Source: Brucella sp. 21LCYQ03 (GTDB lineage: Bacteria > Pseudomonadota > Alphaproteobacteria > Rhizobiales > Rhizobiaceae). From it: 64,000 nt of DNA. This document shows positions 12,001 to 19,179 of this stretch, in pieces. Positions within the stretch are counted from its first letter, which is position 1. Each line of letters begins with the position of its first letter. The stretch lies in the NCBI RefSeq assembly GCF_023554105.1, contig NZ_JAMJWE010000015.1:1-64000 (forward strand), given 5' to 3'. The translations under genes and the position numbers were made by a program. The notes below the pieces were generated by a model that was given only the letters and a program-made list of their open reading frames with translations, was not told the origin of the DNA and did not search any database.

Positions 12001-12214
12001 TGGGGTAGTCCCACTCGCTATCGCAAAAGGCGCGAGCGCGGCAAGCCAGAATGCGATTGGCACTGGTGTGATGGGCGGAATGATTACGGCAACCGTCCTG
12101 GCAATTTACTTCGTGCCGGTGTTCTTCGTGTTTGTGATGAAGATGTTCTCCAAGGACAATGTCGCTGAGAGTATTCCGGGGGACGGCGGAGGAAAGGCGA
12201 TTGAAAAGAACTAA
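9071..12214 (+). CDS. RND multidrug efflux permease (HAE1; AcrB/BepE-like)
   Basis: This 1047-residue inner-membrane proton antiporter has the usual family length. It begins with MAQFFIGRPIFAWVVAIFII, the first transmembrane helix. Long periplasmic loops separate two six-helix groups (about residues 335-560 and 870-1030). The transmembrane-4 motif GILVDDAIVVVENVER carries the paired aspartates of the proton relay, and GLSAKNAILIVEFAKD is the matching motif in the second half. It lies 41 bases after the fusion protein in one operon and overlaps the next TetR gene by 14 bases. In a catabolic island it could expel toxic hydrophobic substrate or intermediates; that link is inference. Confidence 0.96.
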   Translation: MAQFFIGRPIFAWVVAIFIIIAGFLAIPSLPVAQYPNVAPPQISIFTTYPGASPEDIYQSVTAPIEQELNSVDGLIYFESTSDSSGTVQINVTFEPGTDTSQASIDVQNAVRRVESRLPEVVSRQGVQIQEAGTGFLMLVALVSTDGNTDVIGLGDYLNRNVLGEIQRIKGVGRAQVFASQRAMRIWIDPDKMVGLKLSTADINNAIAAQNAQVAAGRIGARPNPINQQISATVLVKGQLTTPEEFGSIVLRANSDGSSVRLRDVARIEVGGEAYSFSSQINGKPAAAIAVQLSPTGNAMETATAVKAKMEELSKYFPSGIEYLVPYDTSPFVKISIEKVMHTLIEAIVLVFIVMFIFLQNFRYTIIPTLVVPVALLGTCAIMFVSGFSINVLTMFAMVLAIGILVDDAIVVVENVERIMAEEGLSPKEATRKAMSQISGAIIGITIVLTAVFIPMAFFPGAVGVIYQQFSLTMVVSILFSGFLALSLTPALCATFLKPIPQGHHEKKGFFGWFNRKFDAGTRRYSNSVSWIVQRTGRFMIIYVVIVGGLAYLFLQLPSSFLPNEDQGFVLVDIQTPPEASTNRTDTVATAIDKVFAAEPSVEDRTIIHGYSFSGFGDNAAIAFVTLKDWSERDANNSAAMISQRGNGSMAQLQDAIAFALSPPPIQGLGNSGGFTFRLQDRSGAGQIALNSAANQLMAEAQKSRVLSGVRTEGMPAAAQLIINIDREKANTFGVTFAEINATISANLGSSYINDFPNAGRMQRVTVQADDQKRMTPEDVLNLNVANSKGGMVPLQSFSTVEWSKGAAQIVGYNGYPAIRFAGDAAAGYSSGAAIAEMERLAQQLPEGFGYEWSGQSLQEIQSGSQAPFLLGLTVVFIFLLLSALYESWSIPLSVMLVVPLGLIGAVLAVMLRDMPNDVYFKVGLITIIGLSAKNAILIVEFAKDLRAEGKPLLEATIEACKLRFRPILMTSLAFTLGVVPLAIAKGASAASQNAIGTGVMGGMITATVLAIYFVPVFFVFVMKMFSKDNVAESIPGDGGGKAIEKN

Positions 12215-12824
12215 ATCAGAGGCTGCCCTTACAAGGGCAGCCATACTGGAAGCCGCTGAGCTGCTCTTTTATAGCAAGGGCGTGGAAAACTGCTCCTTGG
12301 ATCAAATCGCTGCTCAAGCGGGAGTCACACGGGGGGCTTTGTACTGGCATTTTCGGGGCAAGGATGATTTGCTTCATGAGCTTTTTGCTGGTCTTCATGT
12401 CAATCATCTACAGGAAATTTTTGACGAAGATGCCAGGGGTGCAAGCTTTGAACCTCTCGGCTTTCTGGAGCAAAAACTTCTCTCGTGGTTTGATTGTTTG
12501 GGAACGATCCCGCATCTGAAGCGGATGTTCACGATCGTATTACGCATTGATCTCCAGGCCAAGCCGGATGCGTTACAACGCGTTATCAGGAAGTTGGAAA
12601 TAGAGGAAAGATGGGCGATGGAGTTTGCGTTTCTGCGCGCCGCAGAACGAGGTCAGTTGGGCAACGGGCATTCTCCAGAGACCTCTTTTAATACGACGCG
12701 ATCGCTCGTTAAAGGATTTGAGCGAGAGATTCTGCTTTCCGAACGCAGTGACCGTGTTGTGGCGAACGCAAAGAAAAGCATCACAGGTCTCTTTGCTTCA
12801 TTTCGACAGGATTTAACGCATTGA
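12201..12824 (+). CDS. TetR/AcrR-family regulator at the end of the efflux operon
   Basis: This 207-residue AcrR/TtgR-type repressor has its helix-turn-helix at about residues 10-55 (AILEAAELLFYSKGVENCSL, then QAGVTRGALYWHFRGKDDLL). TTG at 12201 is chosen as start because GAGGAAAGG lies just upstream and because family members begin only a few residues before the (K/R)RTK segment. An ATG at 12159 would add 14 residues. The gene overlaps the permease end by 14 bases, so it is produced with the pump and could provide feedback control. Confidence 0.88.
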   Translation: MKRTKSEAALTRAAILEAAELLFYSKGVENCSLDQIAAQAGVTRGALYWHFRGKDDLLHELFAGLHVNHLQEIFDEDARGASFEPLGFLEQKLLSWFDCLGTIPHLKRMFTIVLRIDLQAKPDALQRVIRKLEIEERWAMEFAFLRAAERGQLGNGHSPETSFNTTRSLVKGFEREILLSERSDRVVANAKKSITGLFASFRQDLTH

Positions 12825-12905
12825 ACAGTCGCACTTATGAGCGTTCGATCAATCAGATCTGAATGCTATCGTTCGTAAAAATCAAAAAAACTTTGGAAGC
12901 TAGCT

Positions 12906-13433
12906 ATGACGCCGCCAGAAAAACTTATTGAAAGATGCGCTGTGGAGCTTTGGCGCCATCTTAGCATAAGCCTCTACGGTCACGTGACGAAGCGTGCATG
13001 GGCTGAACTTGCTCTCGTGGAACAGCTGAAATATGTGCGTGCGGTGCACGTCGTTCTTAATGAAGCCGGACATGATCTAGATGGGACGCGGGATGGAGTT
13101 CCGAAGTTCCACGCATTGAACGGTGAAGCTGTGCCCGAAAAGTTCATGAAAGACGACACAGTGCACTTTCAAGAGAAAGTAAGGAGTGTGCAACCAAAGC
13201 TCACCGCCAGGCAGTCGAGAATTTTGCGACGCCTCACGCAAAAGCCTGACGGTGCCGACATTAATTATGTCAGCGAAACACTTCCGAATGGTCATCCATA
13301 TCTGGCTAAAGCATCTGCGCGCGATGGCTTGACGCGGCTTTCACGAAAAGGGCTTTGCGAGCTCATCGCGTCAAAGCCAACAGTTTATCGAATAACGCAA
13401 CGTGGTTTAAACGCTCTCAAAGAGGCTTCATAA
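12906..13433 (+). CDS. Uncharacterised protein with a possible winged-helix C-terminus
   Basis: This 175-residue soluble protein is not recognised. The N-terminal half holds an LVEQLKYVRAVHVVLNEAGHDLDG segment. The C-terminal half (about 95-172) reads as a small winged helix: a helix at ARQSRILRRLTQ, then DGLTRLSRKGLCELIASKPTVYRITQRGLNAL, where the last part resembles the wing and terminal helix of MarR/PadR-like domains. It lies 4 bases before the DUF900 gene and is probably co-transcribed with it. It has no signal peptide. Confidence 0.55.
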   Translation: MTPPEKLIERCAVELWRHLSISLYGHVTKRAWAELALVEQLKYVRAVHVVLNEAGHDLDGTRDGVPKFHALNGEAVPEKFMKDDTVHFQEKVRSVQPKLTARQSRILRRLTQKPDGADINYVSETLPNGHPYLAKASARDGLTRLSRKGLCELIASKPTVYRITQRGLNALKEAS

Positions 13434-13437
13434 AACC

Positions 13438-14724
13438 ATGTTTTCTTATCAAGTGATTATTGGCCGTCGTTCTTTATGCAGCCGATTCAAACGTCAGCGG
13501 TCGACTTTTATGACAGGCCTGGTAATTGTGGCGGTTCTAACGGGCTGTGCCGGGCGCCCGACAGGCGTCTTGCAACCAACAGGGAAAACGACACCAGAGG
13601 CTTCAGTAGTCGATGTTTTGGTCGCCACAACACGAAAACCATCCGACGATAAAAGCTTGGCTTTTACAGGGGAGAGGGCTGATCAACTTGCTATTACCGA
13701 AATCAAGGTTTCCATTCCACCGGCAAAGAGCCGAAAGGTTGGACAGGTTCAGTGGCCGAAGCGGCTTCCTGCCAATCCTGCGACTGATTTTTCCACCATT
13801 AGCGTTAAGTCGATTGAGAGTGATGAAGCAGCTCGTGGCTGGCTCAAATCTCATATGCCAGCCAGCCGACGTGTGATGATCTTTGTTCATGGCTTCAACA
13901 ATACCTATGAAGCCGCTGTCTACCGCTTTACCCAAATCGTGCACGATTCAGGCGCAGACGTCGCGCCGCTGATCTTCACGTGGCCGTCGCGTGCCAGCGT
14001 GTTTGACTATAATTACGATAAGGAAAGCACCAATTACTCCAGAGACGCGCTTGAAGAAGTCCTGCGTCAGACAGCCGACAATCCAGCGGTTGGGGAAATC
14101 ACGATTATGGCGCACTCGATGGGCTCCTGGTTAACAGTCGAAGCCCTTCGACAGATGGCAATTCGAGATGGCCGTGTCGCCTCCAAGATAAAGAATGTAA
14201 TTCTCGCTTCTCCTGATCTCGACGTTGATGTGTTTGGAAAACAATGGCAGTCGATGGGTGAGAGACGACCGAACATGACAATATTTGTTTCGCGTGACGA
14301 TCGTGCGTTAAGCTTGTCGCGTCGTATTTCAGGGAATATCGACAGGCTTGGACAGATCGATCCGTCCGTTGAACCCTATAAGTCGGAGCTTGAGAAGTCT
14401 GGAATAGCAATCATCGACCTGACTGCTCTGAAAAGCGGCGACGGATTAAATCACGGGAAATTTGCGGAAAGCCCGGAAGTTGTCAAACTAATCGGATCCC
14501 GGTTGGTGACCGGACAAACGATTACAGATTCGGAAATTGGAGTTGGAGATCGCCTTGGTGCGGTGGCGATTGGTGCTGCGCAGACAGTTGGCGGAACTGC
14601 TAGCGTTCTCGTCAACGCGCCAATAGCGGTGTTCGATCCTCAAACTCGGCGGAGCTATGGGCAGCAAATCGACCGCTTGGGACGAGCAAGCGGCAATACC
14701 ATCAACTCCGTTACCGGACAATAA
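13438..14724 (+). CDS. DUF900-type alpha/beta hydrolase, probable lipoprotein
   Basis: This protein of up to 428 residues matches the DUF900 alpha/beta-hydrolase group. MIFVHGFNNTYEAAVYRF supplies the oxyanion region, ITIMAHSMGSWLTVEALRQ the nucleophile elbow (GxSxG-type AHSMG), and ASPDLDVDVF and FVSRDDRAL the acid region. The N-terminus has a hydrophobic stretch MTGLVIVAVLTGCAG with an LTGC lipobox, so it is likely membrane-anchored. The start may be 13438 or the ATG at 13510, which leaves a neater signal peptide. Function is unknown; it does not look specific to the catabolic pathway. Confidence 0.82.
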   Translation: MFSYQVIIGRRSLCSRFKRQRSTFMTGLVIVAVLTGCAGRPTGVLQPTGKTTPEASVVDVLVATTRKPSDDKSLAFTGERADQLAITEIKVSIPPAKSRKVGQVQWPKRLPANPATDFSTISVKSIESDEAARGWLKSHMPASRRVMIFVHGFNNTYEAAVYRFTQIVHDSGADVAPLIFTWPSRASVFDYNYDKESTNYSRDALEEVLRQTADNPAVGEITIMAHSMGSWLTVEALRQMAIRDGRVASKIKNVILASPDLDVDVFGKQWQSMGERRPNMTIFVSRDDRALSLSRRISGNIDRLGQIDPSVEPYKSELEKSGIAIIDLTALKSGDGLNHGKFAESPEVVKLIGSRLVTGQTITDSEIGVGDRLGAVAIGAAQTVGGTASVLVNAPIAVFDPQTRRSYGQQIDRLGRASGNTINSVTGQ

Positions 14725-15295
14725 TTTGAGCATCAATAAGCGCCTCGACTGCTGAACCGCGTTCAAGCGGAAACGGAAAAAGGGAGATTTCAAGGGCGGT
14801 GAGAATTCTTTGTCCAAGACGATCCGCCGACCTACAGGTGTCGTGCAGATCACTTTTGCGGCAGTCAGTAGATGGCGACTAGGGCCAGATGGGCTTAAGC
14901 CGAATACCCCATTTGACCCTAGACTCTTGCGATCGTCTTTCCGACCATCACGGCTATTCCTGATCTTGTCGGGCTATCAAAAGAACTCGAAGCCTGCGAC
15001 GATATACAACTCGACCAATACGATGAAGACAGCTTTGTCTGATCGGGCTTTCGGTTGAATGTCAGCGGAAAGCAGTTGTGGGTAGCGGGCTTTGGTCCCT
15101 TTGAACACTTTCCGGCAACACGGCGGACTGGACTGCGCCGTCACATTGTAGTAGCTTCAATAATTGAAGTTAATGGAATATCAGATCGGTGCGGTTAGCT
15201 GCGGAGCATCGAAATGTTCTTTGGCGGCCCAGATGTGGCGCAGTTTCTTGATGTCGGCTCGCTCGAGGCGCACCGCTTGAGAGGTGGAACGGGAG
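14725..15295. other. Intergenic stretch with one palindrome
   Basis: No convincing gene is present. A frame at 14810-15058 lacks a ribosome-binding site and family features. The only notable structure is the palindrome at 15155-15169 just before the HxlR gene. Confidence 0.5.
15155..15169. promoter_or_regulatory. Candidate HxlR operator
   Basis: CTTCAAT-A-ATTGAAG is a perfect inverted repeat with 7-base arms, centred 134 bases before the HxlR ATG. Its AT-rich symmetric form fits a MarR/HxlR-type operator. Confidence 0.45.
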
Positions 15296-15790
15296 ATGAA
15301 GACGAAATCTTTTTCTGGTATGCGCTGCTCGATCGCTGGAGCATTAGAAATGATCGGCGACCGATGGGCGTTCTTGGTTTTACGCGACCTGTCGCTCGGG
15401 CTTAGCCGATATGATGATCTGCGAGCCAGCACAGGAATTCCGGCGGCCACGCTTTCAGCGCGGCTAAAGCATCTAATTTCTTCCGACATCGTAGAGCGTG
15501 TTCGCTACCAAGACCGCCCGCCGCGTGATGAATACCGCCTGACGAACAAGGGTCGGGACCTATGGAAGGTCAGTGTTGCCTTGCGTGAATGGGGCGATCG
15601 CTGGGATGCGACCGGATTTGGAGCCCCGACCATCGAGCTGGTTGATCGAGAGACCGGACGACCCGTAACCCTAGCGCTGGTCGATGCCGTGACAAACGAA
15701 GTTTTGCCGCTCGAACGCGCTCGGCTACGGCCAGGACCGGGAGCCGACGCCGCTGTTCACCACCTTCTCACTGCAACAGGAGCCGACTGA
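15296..15790 (+). CDS. HxlR-family transcriptional regulator
   Basis: This 164-residue winged-helix protein has the HxlR signature: CSIAGALEMIGDRWAFLVLR, then GLSRYDDLRASTGIPAATLSARLKHL as the recognition helix and DEYRLTNKGRDLWKVSVAL as the wing. The ATG at 15296 is preferred; an in-frame GTG lies at 15284. HxlR proteins often sense redox or electrophilic signals through an N-terminal cysteine, and one is present near residue 10. The gene overlaps the next one by a single base and heads a five-gene operon, which it probably controls. Confidence 0.88.
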   Translation: MKTKSFSGMRCSIAGALEMIGDRWAFLVLRDLSLGLSRYDDLRASTGIPAATLSARLKHLISSDIVERVRYQDRPPRDEYRLTNKGRDLWKVSVALREWGDRWDATGFGAPTIELVDRETGRPVTLALVDAVTNEVLPLERARLRPGPGADAAVHHLLTATGAD

Positions 15791-16380
15791 TGTCTCGCAC
15801 CGTCGAATTCTTTTACGATTTCCGCAGCCCTTACTCATACCTGGCGTTTACTCAGCTGACCGAGTTGGCCTCCTCAATCGACTTTAAGCCTATGAAGGTG
15901 CTCATCGTCATGGAGAAAGTCGGAAACACGCCTACTACAATCACCTGTGCCCCTAAGGGTCGTTATGCCCGTATCGATCTCGGCCGATGGGCGAACCGCT
16001 ATGGACTGAGGTTTAATCCTTCTGACATGCGAACGAATGACGGAGAGGCAATGGCACGCGCGGTGATCGTCGCTGAGGTAGAGGATCGGGCGGCCGTAAC
16101 GCTAGCACTGTTTCGTGCCATCTGGAGTGACGGCCGATCGCTCGCGACATCACAAGCTGTCGTCGAGGAACTCGCTTCAGCGGGCATCGAAACCGCTGTT
16201 ATCGCTGCTCGTATCGATACTGAAGAAGCCGTAATGCAGCTCGACAAACTTACTGATGAAGCGGCAACGCGCGGGGTGTTCGGTTCACCAACCATGATCG
16301 TTAACAATGAGATGTTCTTCGGAAATGACAGGATCGACTTCTTGCGCGAGGAGCTTGCACGGGTGGAGGCCGCCGCATGA
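15790..16380 (+). CDS. DsbA-fold 2-hydroxychromene-2-carboxylate isomerase family protein
   Basis: This 196-residue thioredoxin-fold protein belongs to the HCCA isomerase / kappa glutathione transferase group. It starts with VEFFYDFRSPYSYLAF, where a serine takes the place of the DsbA cysteine. RYARIDLGRWANRYGL and the C-terminal GVFGSPTMIVNNEMFFGNDRIDFL are family hallmarks. Members isomerise ring-cleavage products with glutathione or transfer glutathione. The NahD-type family label does not prove naphthalene metabolism. Start and stop overlap the neighbours by 1 and 4 bases, so it is translationally coupled. Confidence 0.88.
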   Translation: MSRTVEFFYDFRSPYSYLAFTQLTELASSIDFKPMKVLIVMEKVGNTPTTITCAPKGRYARIDLGRWANRYGLRFNPSDMRTNDGEAMARAVIVAEVEDRAAVTLALFRAIWSDGRSLATSQAVVEELASAGIETAVIAARIDTEEAVMQLDKLTDEAATRGVFGSPTMIVNNEMFFGNDRIDFLREELARVEAAA

Positions 16381-17075
16381 GCAATATTGACAAGCCTCTC
16401 GCGCTCGTCACGGGCGTTGGACCAGGGACCGGAACAGCGACCGTTCGTCGTTTTGTAGAAGGGGGTTATCGTGTGGCGATGCTGGCCCGCAATGCCGACC
16501 GACTCGCTGCGCTTGAGGACGAAATTGCGGATACGATTGCAGTACCCTGCGATGTGGCAGATCCTGAGGCATTGGCAAGCGCAATTGATCGGGTGGGAGC
16601 GCCTAAAGTGGTGGTCCACAACGCGGTTGGCGGAGCATTCGGGACCTTCGATAAGATAGATGCAAAGACGCTGGTTCGAAACTTCGAGATAAACGCCATG
16701 GCCCTATTCCATCTCGCCCGCTTGACGGCACCATCCATGGTCGAGAAAGGCGAAGGCGCGATCATTGTGACCGGAAACGGCGCGTCTCAACGAGGCAAAG
16801 CGGCCTTCGCAGGCTTTGCACCCACAAAGGCAGCACAGCGTATCCTTGCCGAATCCCTGGCGCGTGATCTCGGACCCAAGGGCGTCCATGTCGCCTATCT
16901 GGTCATCGACGCAGCGATCGACGTACCGTGGCAGCGCGAGCTTCAGCCGACCAAGCCGGACGACTTCTTCATCTCGCCAACGTCGATCGCGGCCGAAGTG
17001 TTCCACCTCGCACATCAGCCACGAGATGCTTGGTCGTTTTTGGCCGAGGTGCGACCGTTTCACGAGCCATGGTGA
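16377..17075 (+). CDS. Divergent short-chain dehydrogenase lacking the active-site tyrosine
   Basis: This 232-residue SDR-fold protein has the N-terminal LALVTGVGPGTGTATVRRF and a reduced NNAG equivalent (HNAVGG). Where classical SDRs have YxxxK, this protein reads GFAPTKAAQR, so Phe replaces the catalytic Tyr while Lys is kept. Such enzymes form a recognised divergent SDR subgroup of unclear activity. Its C-terminal coding segment lies inside a diverged 177-base tandem duplication. A second version of its last 30 or so codons, ending in its own TGA, lies downstream at about 17144-17252. Confidence 0.85.
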   Translation: MSNIDKPLALVTGVGPGTGTATVRRFVEGGYRVAMLARNADRLAALEDEIADTIAVPCDVADPEALASAIDRVGAPKVVVHNAVGGAFGTFDKIDAKTLVRNFEINAMALFHLARLTAPSMVEKGEGAIIVTGNGASQRGKAAFAGFAPTKAAQRILAESLARDLGPKGVHVAYLVIDAAIDVPWQRELQPTKPDDFFISPTSIAAEVFHLAHQPRDAWSFLAEVRPFHEPW

Positions 17076-17322
17076 GCAAATAATGAGCGAGGCGGACGAC
17101 AAGCCACTGAATGGGCTAGCCCAACTACGACGCTTGCTTGCCGCTTTACATCGCCAATACCAATCGCAGCAGAAGTGTTCCACTTGGCACATAAGCCCCG
17201 AGATGCCCGGTCGTTCTTGGCCGGGGTACGACCGTTCCATGAGCAATGGTGAGCAAATAATGAACAAGACCGAAGATAACCGCCCGGATGGGCTGGCCCA
17301 TTTGCGATCCTTGCTTGCCGCT
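16969..17322 (+). repeat. Diverged tandem duplication, 177-base unit (two copies)
   Basis: Copy 1 (about 16969-17145) and copy 2 (about 17146-17322) align over the end of the SDR gene and the beginning of the thioesterase gene. Shared blocks recur exactly 177 bases apart, for example TCGCCAA at 16974 and 17151, and GAGCAAATAATGA at 17074 and 17251. The copies differ at many positions, including amino-acid changes, so this is an old duplication or a join between two related gene clusters. 177 is divisible by three, so the thioesterase frame stays open through both copies. Confidence 0.85.
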
Positions 17323-17757
17323 GGCCGGCGAGCACCGATGGGTGATACCCTGAATTTTCACCTGGTCGAGGTCGACCGAGGAAGAGCCGTATTCGAAGGA
17401 ATACCCGACGGCAGGGCGTATAACCCGCTGGGTGCGGTGCACGGTGGCTATGCGGCTACTTTACTCGACAGCGCGTGCGCGATTGCCACGCATACAGTTA
17501 TGGAACCCGGACGCGGCCATACGACGCTTGAGTTGAAGGTATCCTACCTGCGCGGACTTAGCGCCGAAAGCGGAACGGTTCGCGCCACAGGACGAATTGT
17601 CTCCTGCGGGCGCCGTGTTGCCTTTGCCGAGGCTGAACTTCACGATGGCGCCGGAAGGCTTTGCGCCACAGCGACTTCGACGCTTTTGGTTTTCGACGTT
17701 GAGTCCGGGGAACGCGGTGCACTTGAACCACTGGAACCGACGGGAGGCGATCAATGA
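17260..17757 (+). CDS. PaaI-type hotdog thioesterase
   Basis: This 165-residue acyl-CoA thioesterase has a single hotdog domain. GRAYNPLGAVHGGYAATLLD carries the conserved HGG and aspartate region, and TTLELKVSYLRGL the second family block. ATG at 17260, in the second duplicated copy, gives a normal-sized protein. The equivalent ATG at 17083 in copy 1 is in frame and would add 59 residues that partly read through SDR sequence in another frame. Both starts have the same upstream context, so either may be used. It may release CoA from dead-end thioesters. Confidence 0.87.
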   Translation: MNKTEDNRPDGLAHLRSLLAAGRRAPMGDTLNFHLVEVDRGRAVFEGIPDGRAYNPLGAVHGGYAATLLDSACAIATHTVMEPGRGHTTLELKVSYLRGLSAESGTVRATGRIVSCGRRVAFAEAELHDGAGRLCATATSTLLVFDVESGERGALEPLEPTGGDQ

Positions 17758-18758
17758 AGGCCTATGCCCTGGATCGCTATGGCGAGCCGCTAACCGTCCA
17801 CGACCTGCCCGAGCCGATCGCCGGTCCGGGCCAGGTGGTGGTTGACATCGCGGCGAGCAGCGTCAACCCGCTCGACGAGAAGCTCCGCACGGGCGCCTTC
17901 AAAGCGATCCTACGCTATGACATGCCGCTGGTCCTTGGGCATGATCTTGCCGGCATCGTCGTTGCCATCGGCGATGGCGTGCGGCGTTGGCAGGTTGGCG
18001 ACCGGGTATTCGCCTGCGTTGGTGGCGACCGCATCGGCACCTTTGCAGAGCGGATCGCGGTCGCCGAAGCGGATCTCGCCCCCATGCCGGCGAACCTCGA
18101 TCCGTCGGCAGCGGCGGCGCTGTCACTAGTGTCGCTCACCGCGTGGCAAGTGCTGGTCGAGCGCGCGAACGTCCGGGCGGGACAGCGAGTGCTCGTCCAT
18201 GCCGGTTCGGGCGGCGTCGGCACGGTGGCTATCCAACTTGCCAAGCATTTGGGAGCTCATGTCGCAACCACAGTTGGAACCGCCAACGTAGCGCTCGTTC
18301 GCGATCTTGGCGCCGATGAGGTGGTCGATTACCGCCAGGAGGCATTTGAAGAGCGCCTGAGCGGCTATGACGTGGTGCTTGATACGCTTGGCGGCGAGGT
18401 GACTGTGAAGTCACTTGATGTTCTCAAACGCGGGGGAATGCTGATCTCGATCGCTGGGCCGCCTGATCCTGCCTTCGCGGAAACGGTCAACGCCAACTGG
18501 TTGGTCAAGCAATTCATCAGATTTGGAAGTTATTCGATCCGTAAAAAGGCGCGAGCACTCGGCATCGATTACAGCTTTCTGTTCATGCGCCCGGAGGGTG
18601 ATCAACTTACGGAAATCGGGAGGTTGATCGAAGTAGGCGCTCTGCGGCCAGTCATTGACAGCGAGTTCGTGTTCGAGGAGACCGTTGCAGCCTTGGAGCG
18701 ATCGGCATCTGGCCGGGCGCGAGGAAAAGTCGTCATTCGGCGAACGGAGAGTGCGTGA
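17754..18758 (+). CDS. NADPH:quinone oxidoreductase-like MDR enzyme
   Basis: This 334-residue medium-chain dehydrogenase/reductase lacks the zinc-binding residues and resembles quinone oxidoreductases. The GroES-like part holds SSVNPLDEKLRTG and LGHDLAGIVVAIG. The nucleotide site VLVHAGSGGVGTVAIQLAKHLGA is at about residues 143-165, and GKVVIR ends the fold. Such enzymes reduce quinones or alpha,beta-unsaturated ketones with NADPH. It overlaps the thioesterase by 4 bases and closes the HxlR operon. Confidence 0.9.
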   Translation: MKAYALDRYGEPLTVHDLPEPIAGPGQVVVDIAASSVNPLDEKLRTGAFKAILRYDMPLVLGHDLAGIVVAIGDGVRRWQVGDRVFACVGGDRIGTFAERIAVAEADLAPMPANLDPSAAAALSLVSLTAWQVLVERANVRAGQRVLVHAGSGGVGTVAIQLAKHLGAHVATTVGTANVALVRDLGADEVVDYRQEAFEERLSGYDVVLDTLGGEVTVKSLDVLKRGGMLISIAGPPDPAFAETVNANWLVKQFIRFGSYSIRKKARALGIDYSFLFMRPEGDQLTEIGRLIEVGALRPVIDSEFVFEETVAALERSASGRARGKVVIRRTESA

Positions 18759-19179
18759 GACAGGCGGCAGGAACAGCAAAAGGCTCTGACGGTCGGCAGT
18801 TCAAATGGCTGGATTGAATGTCCGCGTCTTCTGAGACTAACACTCGCCCAGGCTCGCAAGATTGATGCGGTAATGGTAACAGAGCTTTCGCACTGGGGCC
18901 ATCAACGGTGGGTCTCCTCCACACCCGTCGCGAACTGGTGGGGTGGAAAGTGTCGTTCGTTGCCACGAATGGGATGGCAAGGTCATGAATATTGGTCCTT
19001 GCTTATGAAGGTTCAAATATTCAGTGTCGCCAAAATTCACTAACCGTATCACTGCCGCGGAGACATCTATTCCTGTTAACGTGTGATCGGCAAATCGCTC
19101 AAGCAAAAGGCATCCGCGTCATGCTGTGACTGAAAGGCTGGTTGAATTCGCTGAAATTCTGGAGGGGCTCGTTGGAAAA
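18759..19179. other. Gap between convergent genes, nothing recognised
   Basis: This region separates the plus-strand MDR gene from the minus-strand thiolase. I saw no gene, no strong terminator hairpin and no repeat. Confidence 0.5.

Noticed and set aside
14810-15058. An 82-residue plus-strand frame between the DUF900 and HxlR genes.
   Set aside because: No start context or family features; composition looks non-coding.
15790-16380. Reading the HCCA-isomerase-like gene as proof of naphthalene degradation.
   Set aside because: No naphthalene dioxygenase small subunit, extradiol NahC or aldolase NahE is present, and the family has many other roles.
17178-17192. TGGCAC inside the duplicated SDR-thioesterase segment as a sigma-54 promoter.
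   Set aside because: No TTGC at the required spacing follows, so it is a chance match to the -24 half only.
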